DNA of 64,000 nucleotides from Hoyosella rhizosphaerae (GTDB taxonomy: Bacteria; Actinomycetota; Actinomycetes; Mycobacteriales; Mycobacteriaceae), in NCBI RefSeq assembly GCF_014643175.1, contig NZ_BMJH01000001.1, forward strand, positions 620,001 to 684,000. Reading direction: 5' to 3'. Below, piece after piece: positions 1 through 6,942 of this stretch (its first letter is position 1; the number at the start of each line of letters is the position of its first letter). A program made the translations under genes and the position numbers. Under the pieces are notes generated by a model. That model had not been told where the DNA came from and ran no database searches. It was given only the letters and a program-made list of their open reading frames with translations.

Positions 1-998
1 TGAATCATTACCACAACAGTGTCAGAGAGTGTGTTTGCCTCTTCCACGGCTTGTTTAAGACGGTCTGACGTACATGCGGCAGCACCGCCATTATCAGCCC
101 CTGCTACGTAAGGAATCTCATGCTCGTTGCCGAGAATTGATGTGCAACCAACGAAAGCGACGTTGCGCCCATCATCCAATGTTATGAGCAACGGAGCCCA
201 CGCCTCTTCTTCATTGCGTCCGCCACCGAAATGAGCAATACCTGCCTCATCGAGGGCGTCAAGCGTGGATTGAACTCCATGTTCGAGAGCGTCATAGATG
301 TGATTGTTGCCCAGTGCGACGACATTGATGCCTGCATCTTTCATTGCCTGCGCGGCAGCCGTCGAGCTTGCGAATGCAAACTCCTTGTCCGCGTGTAGGA
401 GGCCTGCGGCGTCACCGTCGAGTGAGCGCAAAAAGTCTTCGGGCGCCAGCAGCGGCGTTTCTAGATTGACGACCGTAAGATCTGAATCCTTCAGCAACGG
501 TTCGATCTCGCTCATCACAGCGTGATGCTGTTCAACTGACGTTGCGTCTGAAATCAGCGGCTTGGAGCCGTCATCCGTTTGATGGAAACGACGTCCAAAC
601 ATTACGTCGCCTCCGAAACGAATGCTGATTGCACCCTCCGACACTGGCGTGAGATTGACACTGATGGGTTGTCCAGGCGCTGCTGCCACGACTCGCGGCA
701 CGTAACCGTCGGCCTGGAATTCGAGGAGTTTCGGCTCGCGGGATGGAAGTACGAATGCGCCGTCAGCGGCGGTCGATGCCTCGCGGCCATCACCAGCGTC
801 GGAGATGATTTTCACACTACCGTTGGTTACCGCCGTGCCATCGATGCTGTGAACCTGGCCGACCAACGCAATCTGCCCCTGCGCGTTCTCTGGCAAAGGG
901 ACAGCCTTCGACGACACAAAGGTCAACGCCACCAACGACAGTACGCAAACGCTGACAACGCCTTGCTTTATTCGAAGTGCTTTCACAGAATGTCTCAC
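1..998 (-). CDS. capA: CapA/PgsA-like polymer biosynthesis protein (3' end off window)
   Basis: This is the last visible gene of the poly-gamma-glutamate-type operon and its C-terminus lies beyond the left edge. It was read by reverse translation from a GTG at 996-998, 1 nt after the capC stop; a second GTG at 984-986 is an alternative start. A hydrophobic signal-anchor segment at residues 10-32 precedes a beta-rich carboxypeptidase-regulatory-like stretch (about 40-115). The CapA metallophosphoesterase-like fold then begins with FGGDVMFGRR, followed by VVNLETPLL and ALGNNHIYD, which carry the Asp, Asn and His residues typical of the family. PgsA/CapA proteins are membrane-anchored, face outward and are needed for polymer synthesis or export. 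The extra N-terminal domain is not part of the Bacillus protein. The family call is firm; the polymer made is inferred. Confidence 0.88.
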   Translation of the reverse strand, partial: MRHSVKALRIKQGVVSVCVLSLVALTFVSSKAVPLPENAQGQIALVGQVHSIDGTAVTNGSVKIISDAGDGREASTAADGAFVLPSREPKLLEFQADGYVPRVVAAAPGQPISVNLTPVSEGAISIRFGGDVMFGRRFHQTDDGSKPLISDATSVEQHHAVMSEIEPLLKDSDLTVVNLETPLLAPEDFLRSLDGDAAGLLHADKEFAFASSTAAAQAMKDAGINVVALGNNHIYDALEHGVQSTLDALDEAGIAHFGGGRNEEEAWAPLLITLDDGRNVAFVGCTSILGNEHEIPYVAGADNGGAAACTSDRLKQAVEEANTLSDTVVVMI

Positions 999-999
999 T

Positions 1000-2013
1000 T
1001 CACATCAGTCCTGCGTAGCCAAGTCCAGCCCCGACCGCCGCCATTACTAGCACCGTCGAAGCTGCCGTGATCGATGTGCCAACAGCTGTCTTGCGCCAAC
1101 CTTGTCGTTCAGCATCATTCGCCACCAAAGCGGGCACCATCAGGGTTGCCACCGTCATTCCTCGCCACGGGATGTACTCGGCGTTTGTGAGGACAATCAG
1201 GAAAATCTCCACTGTCCACCCGACAAGCGCAGCGACAAGAAGCATCGAGGCCAATTTTCGGCGGCCAAAGATCAGTAACCGCGGCATTAGTACTTTCGTC
1301 ACGATCAGCCAGGTGATCAGGGCGACCGCAACTGTGAATGCAAGATCGGCCCAACGCGGGCTAATCAGGGCTACGTAGGCGCCCGTAATAAACCCGCCTG
1401 AGCGTACGCCGAGTTTTCCGTACACCGCCATGCCAATTAGGACACTTACGGCAACCGCGCCAAAGAGCAATTCGCGGGGAAATCCGGTGACGGAGCCAAT
1501 CTCCCTCACAAGGCTGAGGTCATCGCCCGGCGACAAAGACAACACCGAGTTGAAAGCAACAAGGAATAAAGCCAGCGCGACGCTCACGATGGTGACAGCG
1601 ATCAGCGTTTTCCGAACACCCTGCCGTGCGATGTCATGGGCCACAATTCCCGGGAGCAGGAAACCAATCCCTCCGAGGGTAGCGAGCCATGGATCGACAT
1701 CACCGAAGACGGACGCGAAGGTGGTAAAAAGGGCGCCAAAAGCGAGGCCCACTAGCACTTCGATTTCAAATTTTCTGCGACCGTACAGGATGAATCGTTT
1801 TGCGATCAGAATCGTGACGACGAAGTACGTCAGGATTCCGCCGACGAGAGTCATCATCACAGAGAGTGGGGTGAACATGCTGATCGCGAGGTACCCAGGG
1901 ACGATGGCGCCACCTGTTGTGAGGTGGGTGCGTTCGTACATCAGCACACTAAGAATCACGCCCAGAACTACTGCTACCCGTACGATTTCGGGGGCGAATG
2001 CGTAGCTAATCAC
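1000..2013 (-). CDS. capC: CapC/PgsC membrane protein, internally duplicated
   Basis: Polytopic inner-membrane subunit of the poly-gamma-glutamate synthase, 337 aa. Bacillus PgsC is about 149 aa, so this protein is double length. The two halves repeat the same landmarks: GGAIVPGYLAI against GGFITGAYVAL, YGRRKFEIEVLVG against FGRRKLASMLLVA, and PGIVAHDIARQGVRKTL against PALVANDAERQGWRKTA. It is therefore an internal tandem duplication of the PgsC unit rather than a fusion with something else. About ten hydrophobic segments are visible. Its ATG overlaps the capB stop by 4 nt (ATGA) and capA starts 1 nt after its stop, so capB, capC and capA are translationally coupled. The PgsC assignment is strong, and the role of the doubling is unknown. 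Confidence 0.9.
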   Translation of the reverse strand: MISYAFAPEIVRVAVVLGVILSVLMYERTHLTTGGAIVPGYLAISMFTPLSVMMTLVGGILTYFVVTILIAKRFILYGRRKFEIEVLVGLAFGALFTTFASVFGDVDPWLATLGGIGFLLPGIVAHDIARQGVRKTLIAVTIVSVALALFLVAFNSVLSLSPGDDLSLVREIGSVTGFPRELLFGAVAVSVLIGMAVYGKLGVRSGGFITGAYVALISPRWADLAFTVAVALITWLIVTKVLMPRLLIFGRRKLASMLLVAALVGWTVEIFLIVLTNAEYIPWRGMTVATLMVPALVANDAERQGWRKTAVGTSITAASTVLVMAAVGAGLGYAGLM

Positions 2014-3329
2014 TGATCGCCACCTCCACGACGACGTATCTTGAGCGAGCCCAAGATGTCTGCCATCGCGAATCGACGCTGGACCGCTAGGTCGAGGTCG
2101 GCATCGTGGCTTCCTAGTTCCGCATCAAGATGTGCGAAGTGTTCCATCAATTGCTCGGCTTGATCTGTGTGGATGTTGACCATACCGACGAGCACGCCGA
2201 AATCACCGTCGATGGATTGAGCAACGGTATCGAGGAGGTTTTCGATCGTTGCGTTCGATGATTCGCCAAGGTTGCGGATGCGGTCCGCGCTGAACCCCTC
2301 GCGCACCATCGTTGCGGTCACCGACTTTTCATAGGCTCCGAGAGTAATGACAGTATCGAGGTAGTCCGAAAGGTCGTTTGGCACCATGTGGGCGAATAGT
2401 TCAGCGCGGCGCCCTCGGTCGTTGCGGTTATTCAGCAGGGCGATCGTCGAGGCCTTCGCAGGAATGCGGCCCTTCAACAACTTCATGTTTGCGATGACAC
2501 TTTCCCGGTCATTGGCTGCAAACATTGGCACCCATAGCACTGTCTTGTCGCGGATCTCGTACTCCCGCAGCCGGATCACACCGATGTCGGGCGCACTGTT
2601 CCACATGCCTCGGATGGCGACATGACGGGGAATCCCTGCGAGTTTCGCGATCTCTAACCCGATAGCCACGTTTTCGCGGTGCTGGATGTAGTCGAAGCCC
2701 TCCATATCGCGGTCGTCCACCTGCGACGAATCGGCATAGATGAGCTCGGTGTTTCGGCGCTTTGCGGCAGCGGCGAGACGGTTGCGCAGGTGGGGTCGGT
2801 CCTCTGCCGTGATCAGATACCCATTGAGCGGCACTGTGTTTGCCAGTGAATCGGCGATTTCCTCGAGCGTTTCGCCCATTTCTTCTTGATGATCCTCGCG
2901 AACATTCGTGATTATTGAGATGTTGGACTTCACGATCATGTCCTGCGAGTACTTTTGATAAAGGGGTCGAACAGCCATGCACTCGATCACCATCGCGTCA
3001 ATGTCAGGCGTGACAACTTGCGACACAAACTCGATTTGCTCGTTGATTGTGGCTGCGCCGTATCGGTGAATTGGCGCTTCAGAACCGTCCCGAAAGATGG
3101 TTTTGGCGGCGCTGCCAGTGGTCTTTGCCACTGTGGTGATACCTGACTCGCGGAGCACACCAGCGACAAGACGTGTAACTGATGACTTTCCCCGGATCCC
3201 GTTCACATGAACGATGAGGTTCAAGTTCTCAAGGCGCTTGCCGTGCCGGGTCACTGTGAAGTGCCAATACCCCAGTAAGAGCGTCGCCATCACTGTCAGA
3301 AGCGCGACGCTTTCGATCGCCCTAATCAT
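2010..3329 (-). CDS. capB: CapB/PgsB poly-gamma-glutamate ligase
   Basis: Mur-ligase-type ATP-dependent amide ligase of 439 aa, expected to polymerise glutamate through gamma linkages. An N-terminal membrane anchor (about residues 5-23) is followed by the P-loop NGIRGKSSVTR (about 43-53), which is diagnostic for PgsB/CapB. Further conserved segments are TGSAAKTIF, INEQIEFV, and TNVREDHQEEMG with the ligase metal/ATP residues. The C-terminus is longer than the 393-aa Bacillus PgsB and ends in a basic tail (IRRRGGG). The start overlaps the upstream GGDEF-like gene by 4 nt and the stop overlaps capC, giving a tight operon. The catalytic call is secure from the motifs; the product could be poly-gamma-glutamate or a related gamma-linked polymer. 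Confidence 0.93.
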   Translation of the reverse strand: MIRAIESVALLTVMATLLLGYWHFTVTRHGKRLENLNLIVHVNGIRGKSSVTRLVAGVLRESGITTVAKTTGSAAKTIFRDGSEAPIHRYGAATINEQIEFVSQVVTPDIDAMVIECMAVRPLYQKYSQDMIVKSNISIITNVREDHQEEMGETLEEIADSLANTVPLNGYLITAEDRPHLRNRLAAAAKRRNTELIYADSSQVDDRDMEGFDYIQHRENVAIGLEIAKLAGIPRHVAIRGMWNSAPDIGVIRLREYEIRDKTVLWVPMFAANDRESVIANMKLLKGRIPAKASTIALLNNRNDRGRRAELFAHMVPNDLSDYLDTVITLGAYEKSVTATMVREGFSADRIRNLGESSNATIENLLDTVAQSIDGDFGVLVGMVNIHTDQAEQLMEHFAHLDAELGSHDADLDLAVQRRFAMADILGSLKIRRRGGGDQ

Positions 3330-4177
3330 CGGCTAGCTCCCGTGGCTAGCGCAGTTCGTGCCGCGATTCGGGCACTTTCTACGAACTCAGCGGCGGTGGA
3401 TGCGTCGTTCATCGTACTCAATCCCACTCCCACGCTTAGAAAGTCGGAGACCGACCTGCGTTCGCGGGCTTCTGAGAGCGTCACTGTTGCGTGGATGAGC
3501 GAATCCGCGAGCCGAGCCCCTTGTATCTGTGCATCGGCTGATTCGGTCTCGATCAGCAGGGCTCCGAATTCTTCATCGCTAAATCTAAAAGGAATGTCGG
3601 TGGTCTCAGCGATGTTCGACAGCATGCGCGCCAATTCCCGCTCTGCACGCACGAACTGCGCTTCGTCGGCTGCATTGACTTCCCGCAAACGTGCAACTGC
3701 CAACACGAGAACCGCCAGCGGACGGCGGTGTCGCTGGGCACGCTCAAATTCGTCAGCAATTCGTTTGGGCGCCTCGTTTGGCGCCAAAAGCCCAAAACCA
3801 GGATCGTATTCATTCTCAACTGATCGGTTGCCGCCTCGATGACTTGTGTGGTGCCGAACGCTCGACGATGCGATGGACACGACCCACACCGAGACAAATG
3901 CGCCGAGGGCAAGGCCTGCTGTGTGCGCAAAATCGGCGTGTCCTACTGTCTCTTTGATTACAACGACCGAAGCGGCTGCTGCGAGCCCCGCAATGAGACC
4001 CAGGAACTCGTCCACGACGACGGCCAAAACGAGGGTGACAGCGATGACCGCTACGAGCGATGTCCGTGCAACACTAAGCTCCAATCCTGCCAAATACCCT
4101 GTCAGAGCAACGGTTACCACAGCAGCAACCAACCAAGAATGTGAAGGCGACCAGCCGATGAAGGATTTGCGTCTCAT
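3326..4177 (-). CDS. Membrane protein with degenerate GGDEF domain
   Basis: 283-aa protein with four hydrophobic segments (about residues 14-32, 38-56, 58-75 and 86-104), a short linker, and a cytoplasmic domain (about 130-280) that follows the diguanylate cyclase pattern. The domain runs APKRIADEFERAQRHRRPLA, then a LAVLVLAVARL strand, then RFSDEEFGALL at about 198-208, the position of the usual RxGGDEFxxLL. The signature therefore reads SDEEF in place of GGDEF, and the first metal-binding Asp of the strand is replaced by Ala, so cyclase activity is doubtful. It may instead bind c-di-GMP or GTP, or be structural. It overlaps capB by 4 nt and follows the 106-aa gene by 6 nt, so it is part of the capsule operon. 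The fold call is from pattern reading; the regulatory role is inference. Confidence 0.7.
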   Translation of the reverse strand: MRRKSFIGWSPSHSWLVAAVVTVALTGYLAGLELSVARTSLVAVIAVTLVLAVVVDEFLGLIAGLAAAASVVVIKETVGHADFAHTAGLALGAFVSVWVVSIASSSVRHHTSHRGGNRSVENEYDPGFGLLAPNEAPKRIADEFERAQRHRRPLAVLVLAVARLREVNAADEAQFVRAERELARMLSNIAETTDIPFRFSDEEFGALLIETESADAQIQGARLADSLIHATVTLSEARERRSVSDFLSVGVGLSTMNDASTAAEFVESARIAARTALATGASR

Positions 4178-4183
4178 GATCGA

Positions 4184-4504
4184 TTATTTCTTCTCGCCGT
4201 AGACGATTACTTTGGGTGCTGATTCCGCGTAAGAGTTGAGATAGGTGATAGTGATGTCCCCGTCGGCATCACGCACAACCGAGACCGTCGCGCCCTTTAC
4301 CGCCACGCGGCCAGCTGAAATTCCAAAGGACAGGTTGCACGGATGCGCCCCGGCCGGAACGAGGGCCCGGTCGATTCTTTCGACTAATTTTACGATTCCC
4401 TCAGTCGACCGAGGTTTCTCAACTATGAGAACCGGATCTGCGCGCTTGATCTGATCGACATCAGAGTCATGCGCGAGTAGCGCTCGGTCGACGGTAATCG
4501 TCAT
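4184..4504 (-). CDS. Conserved-looking hypothetical, first gene of capsule operon
   Basis: 106-aa soluble protein with no signal peptide, membrane segment or motif that I recognise. The sequence has alternating charged and hydrophobic stretches with many Val/Ile, suggesting a small beta-rich fold. The start is supported by a GGGGAG purine run about 9 nt upstream of the ATG. It is the promoter-proximal gene of the run 4504 > 1 and is separated from the GGDEF-like gene by 6 nt, so co-expression with capB-capC-capA is likely. The long upstream gap of 545 bp indicates that the operon promoter lies there. Function unknown; a capsule accessory or regulatory role is only suggested by position. Confidence 0.65.
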   Translation of the reverse strand: MTITVDRALLAHDSDVDQIKRADPVLIVEKPRSTEGIVKLVERIDRALVPAGAHPCNLSFGISAGRVAVKGATVSVVRDADGDITITYLNSYAESAPKVIVYGEKK

Positions 4505-5049
4505 TATTGGTCTCTCCCCGTCCAGGCAATGCGATTAGGCAGACAAAGCATCGTCGCACGCGTAAGCAATGTTTCAATTGGGCATATCGATCCATTTAAT
4601 CCGGGCGTTACAGTTGTACCTGGAACGATTTGTTAATAGCGAGAAGCGAGTTGCTTTCGTTAGGGAATTACCATAATGTAGACGCCCGACATTCTGGACT
4701 TACCGCCCAAACACCCCCAGTAGTCAGCGCCAATCTGATCGGATCAGCGTGACGATTCCGCAGTACACCCGCAGTAATAGCCACTAGCAAACTAGATTCC
4801 ACGATATGTTACGCATCTATGCGAATGATTCACCCAAGCTTGGCTAGGCCTTTTCAATTCGCCATTCGTGCCCCTAGAATTAGGGGGTCCTAGTCGGTGC
4901 ACACCTGTACACCGTTTGGTTTGCCCGATGCTCACACCACTAATCTGTTGTGCACATCGAGATTGCTTCAATATGCGCCACGATTGTTATATGAATCACA
5001 ATGTTTAATGAACTCAATTAAAGTTTTCCAACAATGAATATAGGCGAAT
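4505..5049. promoter_or_regulatory. 545-bp AT-rich control region upstream of capsule operon
   Basis: No credible reading frame lies in this gap, and it is visibly more AT-rich than its flanks. Two dyads stand out. One is a perfect 6-bp inverted repeat with a 4-nt loop, CCCCTA-GAAT-TAGGGG, at 4871-4886. The other is an 8-bp inverted repeat with one mismatch, GGTGCACA-CC-TGTACACC, at 4896-4913, which looks like a regulator operator. The capsule operon promoter must lie in this stretch. The first dyad could also serve as a terminator for the TipA-like gene, although it lies more than 160 nt past its stop. Confidence 0.5.
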
Positions 5050-5844
5050 CTACTTCTTTGAGCCCCTCACGTCGCACCCATCAACACCATCAGGCAGGTG
5101 CTCATCCGCCCAGATTATGAGGGCATCGCGGACGAAGACCGCCCCACCATCACCAGGTGTCGCCTCGTAGTTCGCTGCGAACCGCGAATCCGCCACGTAC
5201 ATCTCAGCCAGCGACAGAAGATGTTGCCGAACGGGCGCTTTGCCTTGGTAGGCGCTGGTGAGCCAGCGGTAGTGGCGTTCAGCCAAAGCTTGAGCCCTCT
5301 CGCCGTCCGGGGCGCACTTGTCCGCGTGGGCGTCTTGCCAGTCCTGATTAAGACTGGCGACTTCCGCCATGAAGTCAGCTTTGTCTTGCTTGCTTAGACT
5401 GCGCCACCAACGGTCGCCGTCTGCGTAGGCTTTTGTGCCCCAACGCTGCTCCACTTCATCCTTGTACTGTGTGTGGTCAAAACCGTCGAACATTGTGTCA
5501 GCCATGATGCTTTCGCCTCTTTCTTGTGCATGAATCGTGCGCCGCACTGCGCGTACCTGCCGCGCGAGCCGGTCTTGCTCCGCCTCGAGCCACACCAGGT
5601 GGTGACGCAGTGCGGCCACATCGTCTTTTTGCCCAGCGAGGACGTCGGCGATGGAAGACAACCCGAGTCCCAGCGCACGGAGCATGACTATGCGCTGGAG
5701 GACCCTGAGTGCTTGCTCGTCGTAGAAGCGCGTGCCTCCGACCCCTGTGCGACTGGGTGTGAGTAGCCCAATGTGGTCGTAGTGCCGCAATGTTCGCGTG
5801 GTGACTCCGCAGAGCCGCGCAACCTCGTGGATAGACCAGTCCAT
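5050..5844 (-). CDS. MerR-family TipA-like transcriptional regulator
   Basis: 264-aa MerR-type activator from the ATG at 5844, which has a GGAAGGA ribosome site; the frame is open another 14 codons upstream but without such a site. The N-terminal winged helix (SIHEVARLCGVTTRTLRHYD, then GLLTPSRT and RFYDEQAL) is followed by a coiled-coil dimerisation helix and a C-terminal TipAS ligand-binding domain (roughly 114-250: KDEVEQRWG, AYADGDRWW, HADKCAPDG, YVADSRFAANYE). TipAL proteins bind thiopeptides and other amphipathic compounds covalently and activate their own promoter. An internal ATG at 5503-5505 (MADTMFDGF) would release the TipAS domain alone, as in Streptomyces. A perfect dyad lies 57 bp upstream. 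Confidence 0.88.
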   Translation of the reverse strand: MDWSIHEVARLCGVTTRTLRHYDHIGLLTPSRTGVGGTRFYDEQALRVLQRIVMLRALGLGLSSIADVLAGQKDDVAALRHHLVWLEAEQDRLARQVRAVRRTIHAQERGESIMADTMFDGFDHTQYKDEVEQRWGTKAYADGDRWWRSLSKQDKADFMAEVASLNQDWQDAHADKCAPDGERAQALAERHYRWLTSAYQGKAPVRQHLLSLAEMYVADSRFAANYEATPGDGGAVFVRDALIIWADEHLPDGVDGCDVRGSKK

Positions 5845-5900
5845 CGTGTGTCCTTCCGTGCAGTTCCCAAACTTTTCCGGGCACATAAAGAACCGTATAA

Positions 5901-5917
5901 GTTGACGCTACGTCAAC
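5901..5917 (-). promoter_or_regulatory. MerR-type dyad operator of the TipA-like gene
   Basis: Perfect inverted repeat GTTGACG-CTA-CGTCAAC. On the minus strand it sits between a candidate -35 TTGCGG and a -10 TACGGT with a 19-bp spacer, the overlong spacing typical of MerR-activated promoters. It lies 57 bp upstream of the TipA-like start, so autoregulation is likely. Confidence 0.65.
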
Positions 5918-5936
5918 CGCAAGGTGAAATCGCCAG

Positions 5937-6422
5937 CTAAGAATCGTTGGTAGCTGCGAATCGACGTGGGCCTGGGCCAAACCGCGACAGTTTGTCCTCT
6001 GGGTTGGCGAGCTGACACCGGTCGAGTGAGAGGCACCCGCATCCGATGCAGTCGGTGAAGGAGTCTCGTAGTTGTTGCAGGAGCCGGATGCGGTCGTCGA
6101 GTTGCTGTTGCCAGCAGGCCGACAGGTAGGCCCAGTCTTCGCGGGTGGGTGTGCGCCCATCGGGCAGGTGCGACAAGGCTTCTTTGACGTCTGTCAGTGG
6201 TATTCCGACGCGTTGCGCTACTTGTATCAGCGCTACCCGCCGGATGGTGTCACGCCGGTACCTGCGCTGGTTGCCGCTGGTGCGCCTGCTGGTGATGAGT
6301 CCTTTTCGTTCGTAGAAGTGCAGCGCAGACACGGCGACACCGCTGCGTTGGGAAATCTCGCCGACGGTGAGTTCCTTGTGTTTCCACTGCTCGTCCTGGG
6401 GTTTTCTCCCGGCTTCGTTCAT
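5937..6422 (-). CDS. soxR: Redox-sensitive transcriptional activator SoxR
   Basis: 161-aa MerR-family regulator. The helix-turn-helix LTVGEISQRSGVAVSALHFY and the wing GNQRRYRRDTIRR are near-canonical for SoxR, and the C-terminal CIGCGCLSLDRC is the four-cysteine [2Fe-2S] ligand set (C-x2-C-x-C-x5-C). Oxidation of that cluster by redox-cycling compounds switches the promoter on. The start at 6422 is preceded by GGAGG at a 10-nt spacing; an in-frame ATG at 6458 would overlap the operator and is less likely. It is divergent from the DoxX gene, and a SoxR box lies between them. In actinobacteria SoxR usually controls a few nearby membrane or redox genes rather than soxS, which fits here. Confidence 0.95.
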   Translation of the reverse strand: MNEAGRKPQDEQWKHKELTVGEISQRSGVAVSALHFYERKGLITSRRTSGNQRRYRRDTIRRVALIQVAQRVGIPLTDVKEALSHLPDGRTPTREDWAYLSACWQQQLDDRIRLLQQLRDSFTDCIGCGCLSLDRCQLANPEDKLSRFGPGPRRFAATNDS

Positions 6423-6448
6423 CGCTGTGTGACCTCCATCACTCTTCA

Positions 6449-6479
6449 TTGACCTCAACTTTAGTTCAGGTTTTAGCGT
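6449..6479 (+). promoter_or_regulatory. SoxR-box promoter driving the DoxX gene
   Basis: The 18-bp dyad CCTCAACTTTAGTTCAGG at 6453-6470 matches the classic SoxR box (CCTCAAGTTAACTTGAGG) with imperfect symmetry. It sits between a -35 TTGACC (6449-6454) and a -10 TAGCGT (6474-6479) with a 19-bp spacer, the hallmark of SoxR-activated promoters. The promoter reads toward the DoxX gene at 6516; soxR may be controlled from the opposite side of the same site. Confidence 0.8.
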
Positions 6480-6515
6480 CGGAGGTGATCAATCAACCCG
6501 AAAAGGAACAACATC

Positions 6516-6938
6516 ATGAGCCAGCAAACTCTCGCACCTGAAACACACTCCAGCACGCACCCAGTCCGCACAGGCGCCAGATGGGTACTGCAGATCCTGC
6601 TCGCCGCTCTATTCATCTTCTCCGGCGTCGTGAAACTCATCGGCGACCCAGAGCAAGTTGAAGGGTTCGAAGAACTCGGATGGGGACAGTGGTTCCGGTA
6701 CTTCATCGGCGCCTTGGAACTCGCCGGTGGTATCGGTCTGCTGATACCTGTTCTCGCCGCCCTCGCCGCGCTGGGACTCGCAGCCATCATGGTCGGCGCA
6801 ATCTTCGTGCATCTCGCGGACGAGGCACATGCCTACTTCGCCGTGGTACCGCTTGCATGCGCGCTTCTGTTAGCTGTCGTGGCGTGGGCGACTCGCCACC
6901 GGGCACCGCGCTCCGTCCAGCGGTACCTCCCCAGGTAA
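6516..6938 (+). CDS. DoxX-family membrane protein, SoxR target
   Basis: 140-aa integral membrane protein with four hydrophobic segments. The DoxX signature is visible: RWVLQILLAALFIFSGVVKL near the N-terminus, then a loop with WGQWFRYFIGALELAGGIGLLIPVLAALAA. DoxX/DoxD-like proteins are small quinone-linked or redox-associated membrane proteins; in mycobacteria a DoxX homologue belongs to a membrane-associated oxidoreductase complex that counters radical stress. Here a SoxR-type promoter directly upstream argues for induction by redox-cycling agents. An ATG preceded by a weak purine run gives the start. The exact reaction is unknown. Confidence 0.85.
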   Translation: MSQQTLAPETHSSTHPVRTGARWVLQILLAALFIFSGVVKLIGDPEQVEGFEELGWGQWFRYFIGALELAGGIGLLIPVLAALAALGLAAIMVGAIFVHLADEAHAYFAVVPLACALLLAVVAWATRHRAPRSVQRYLPR

Positions 6939-6942
6939 ACCA

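Noticed and set aside
1430-2005. Plus-strand frame of 191 codons over capC
   Set aside because: Antisense to an intact, conserved gene in a coupled operon; composition is that of a shadow.
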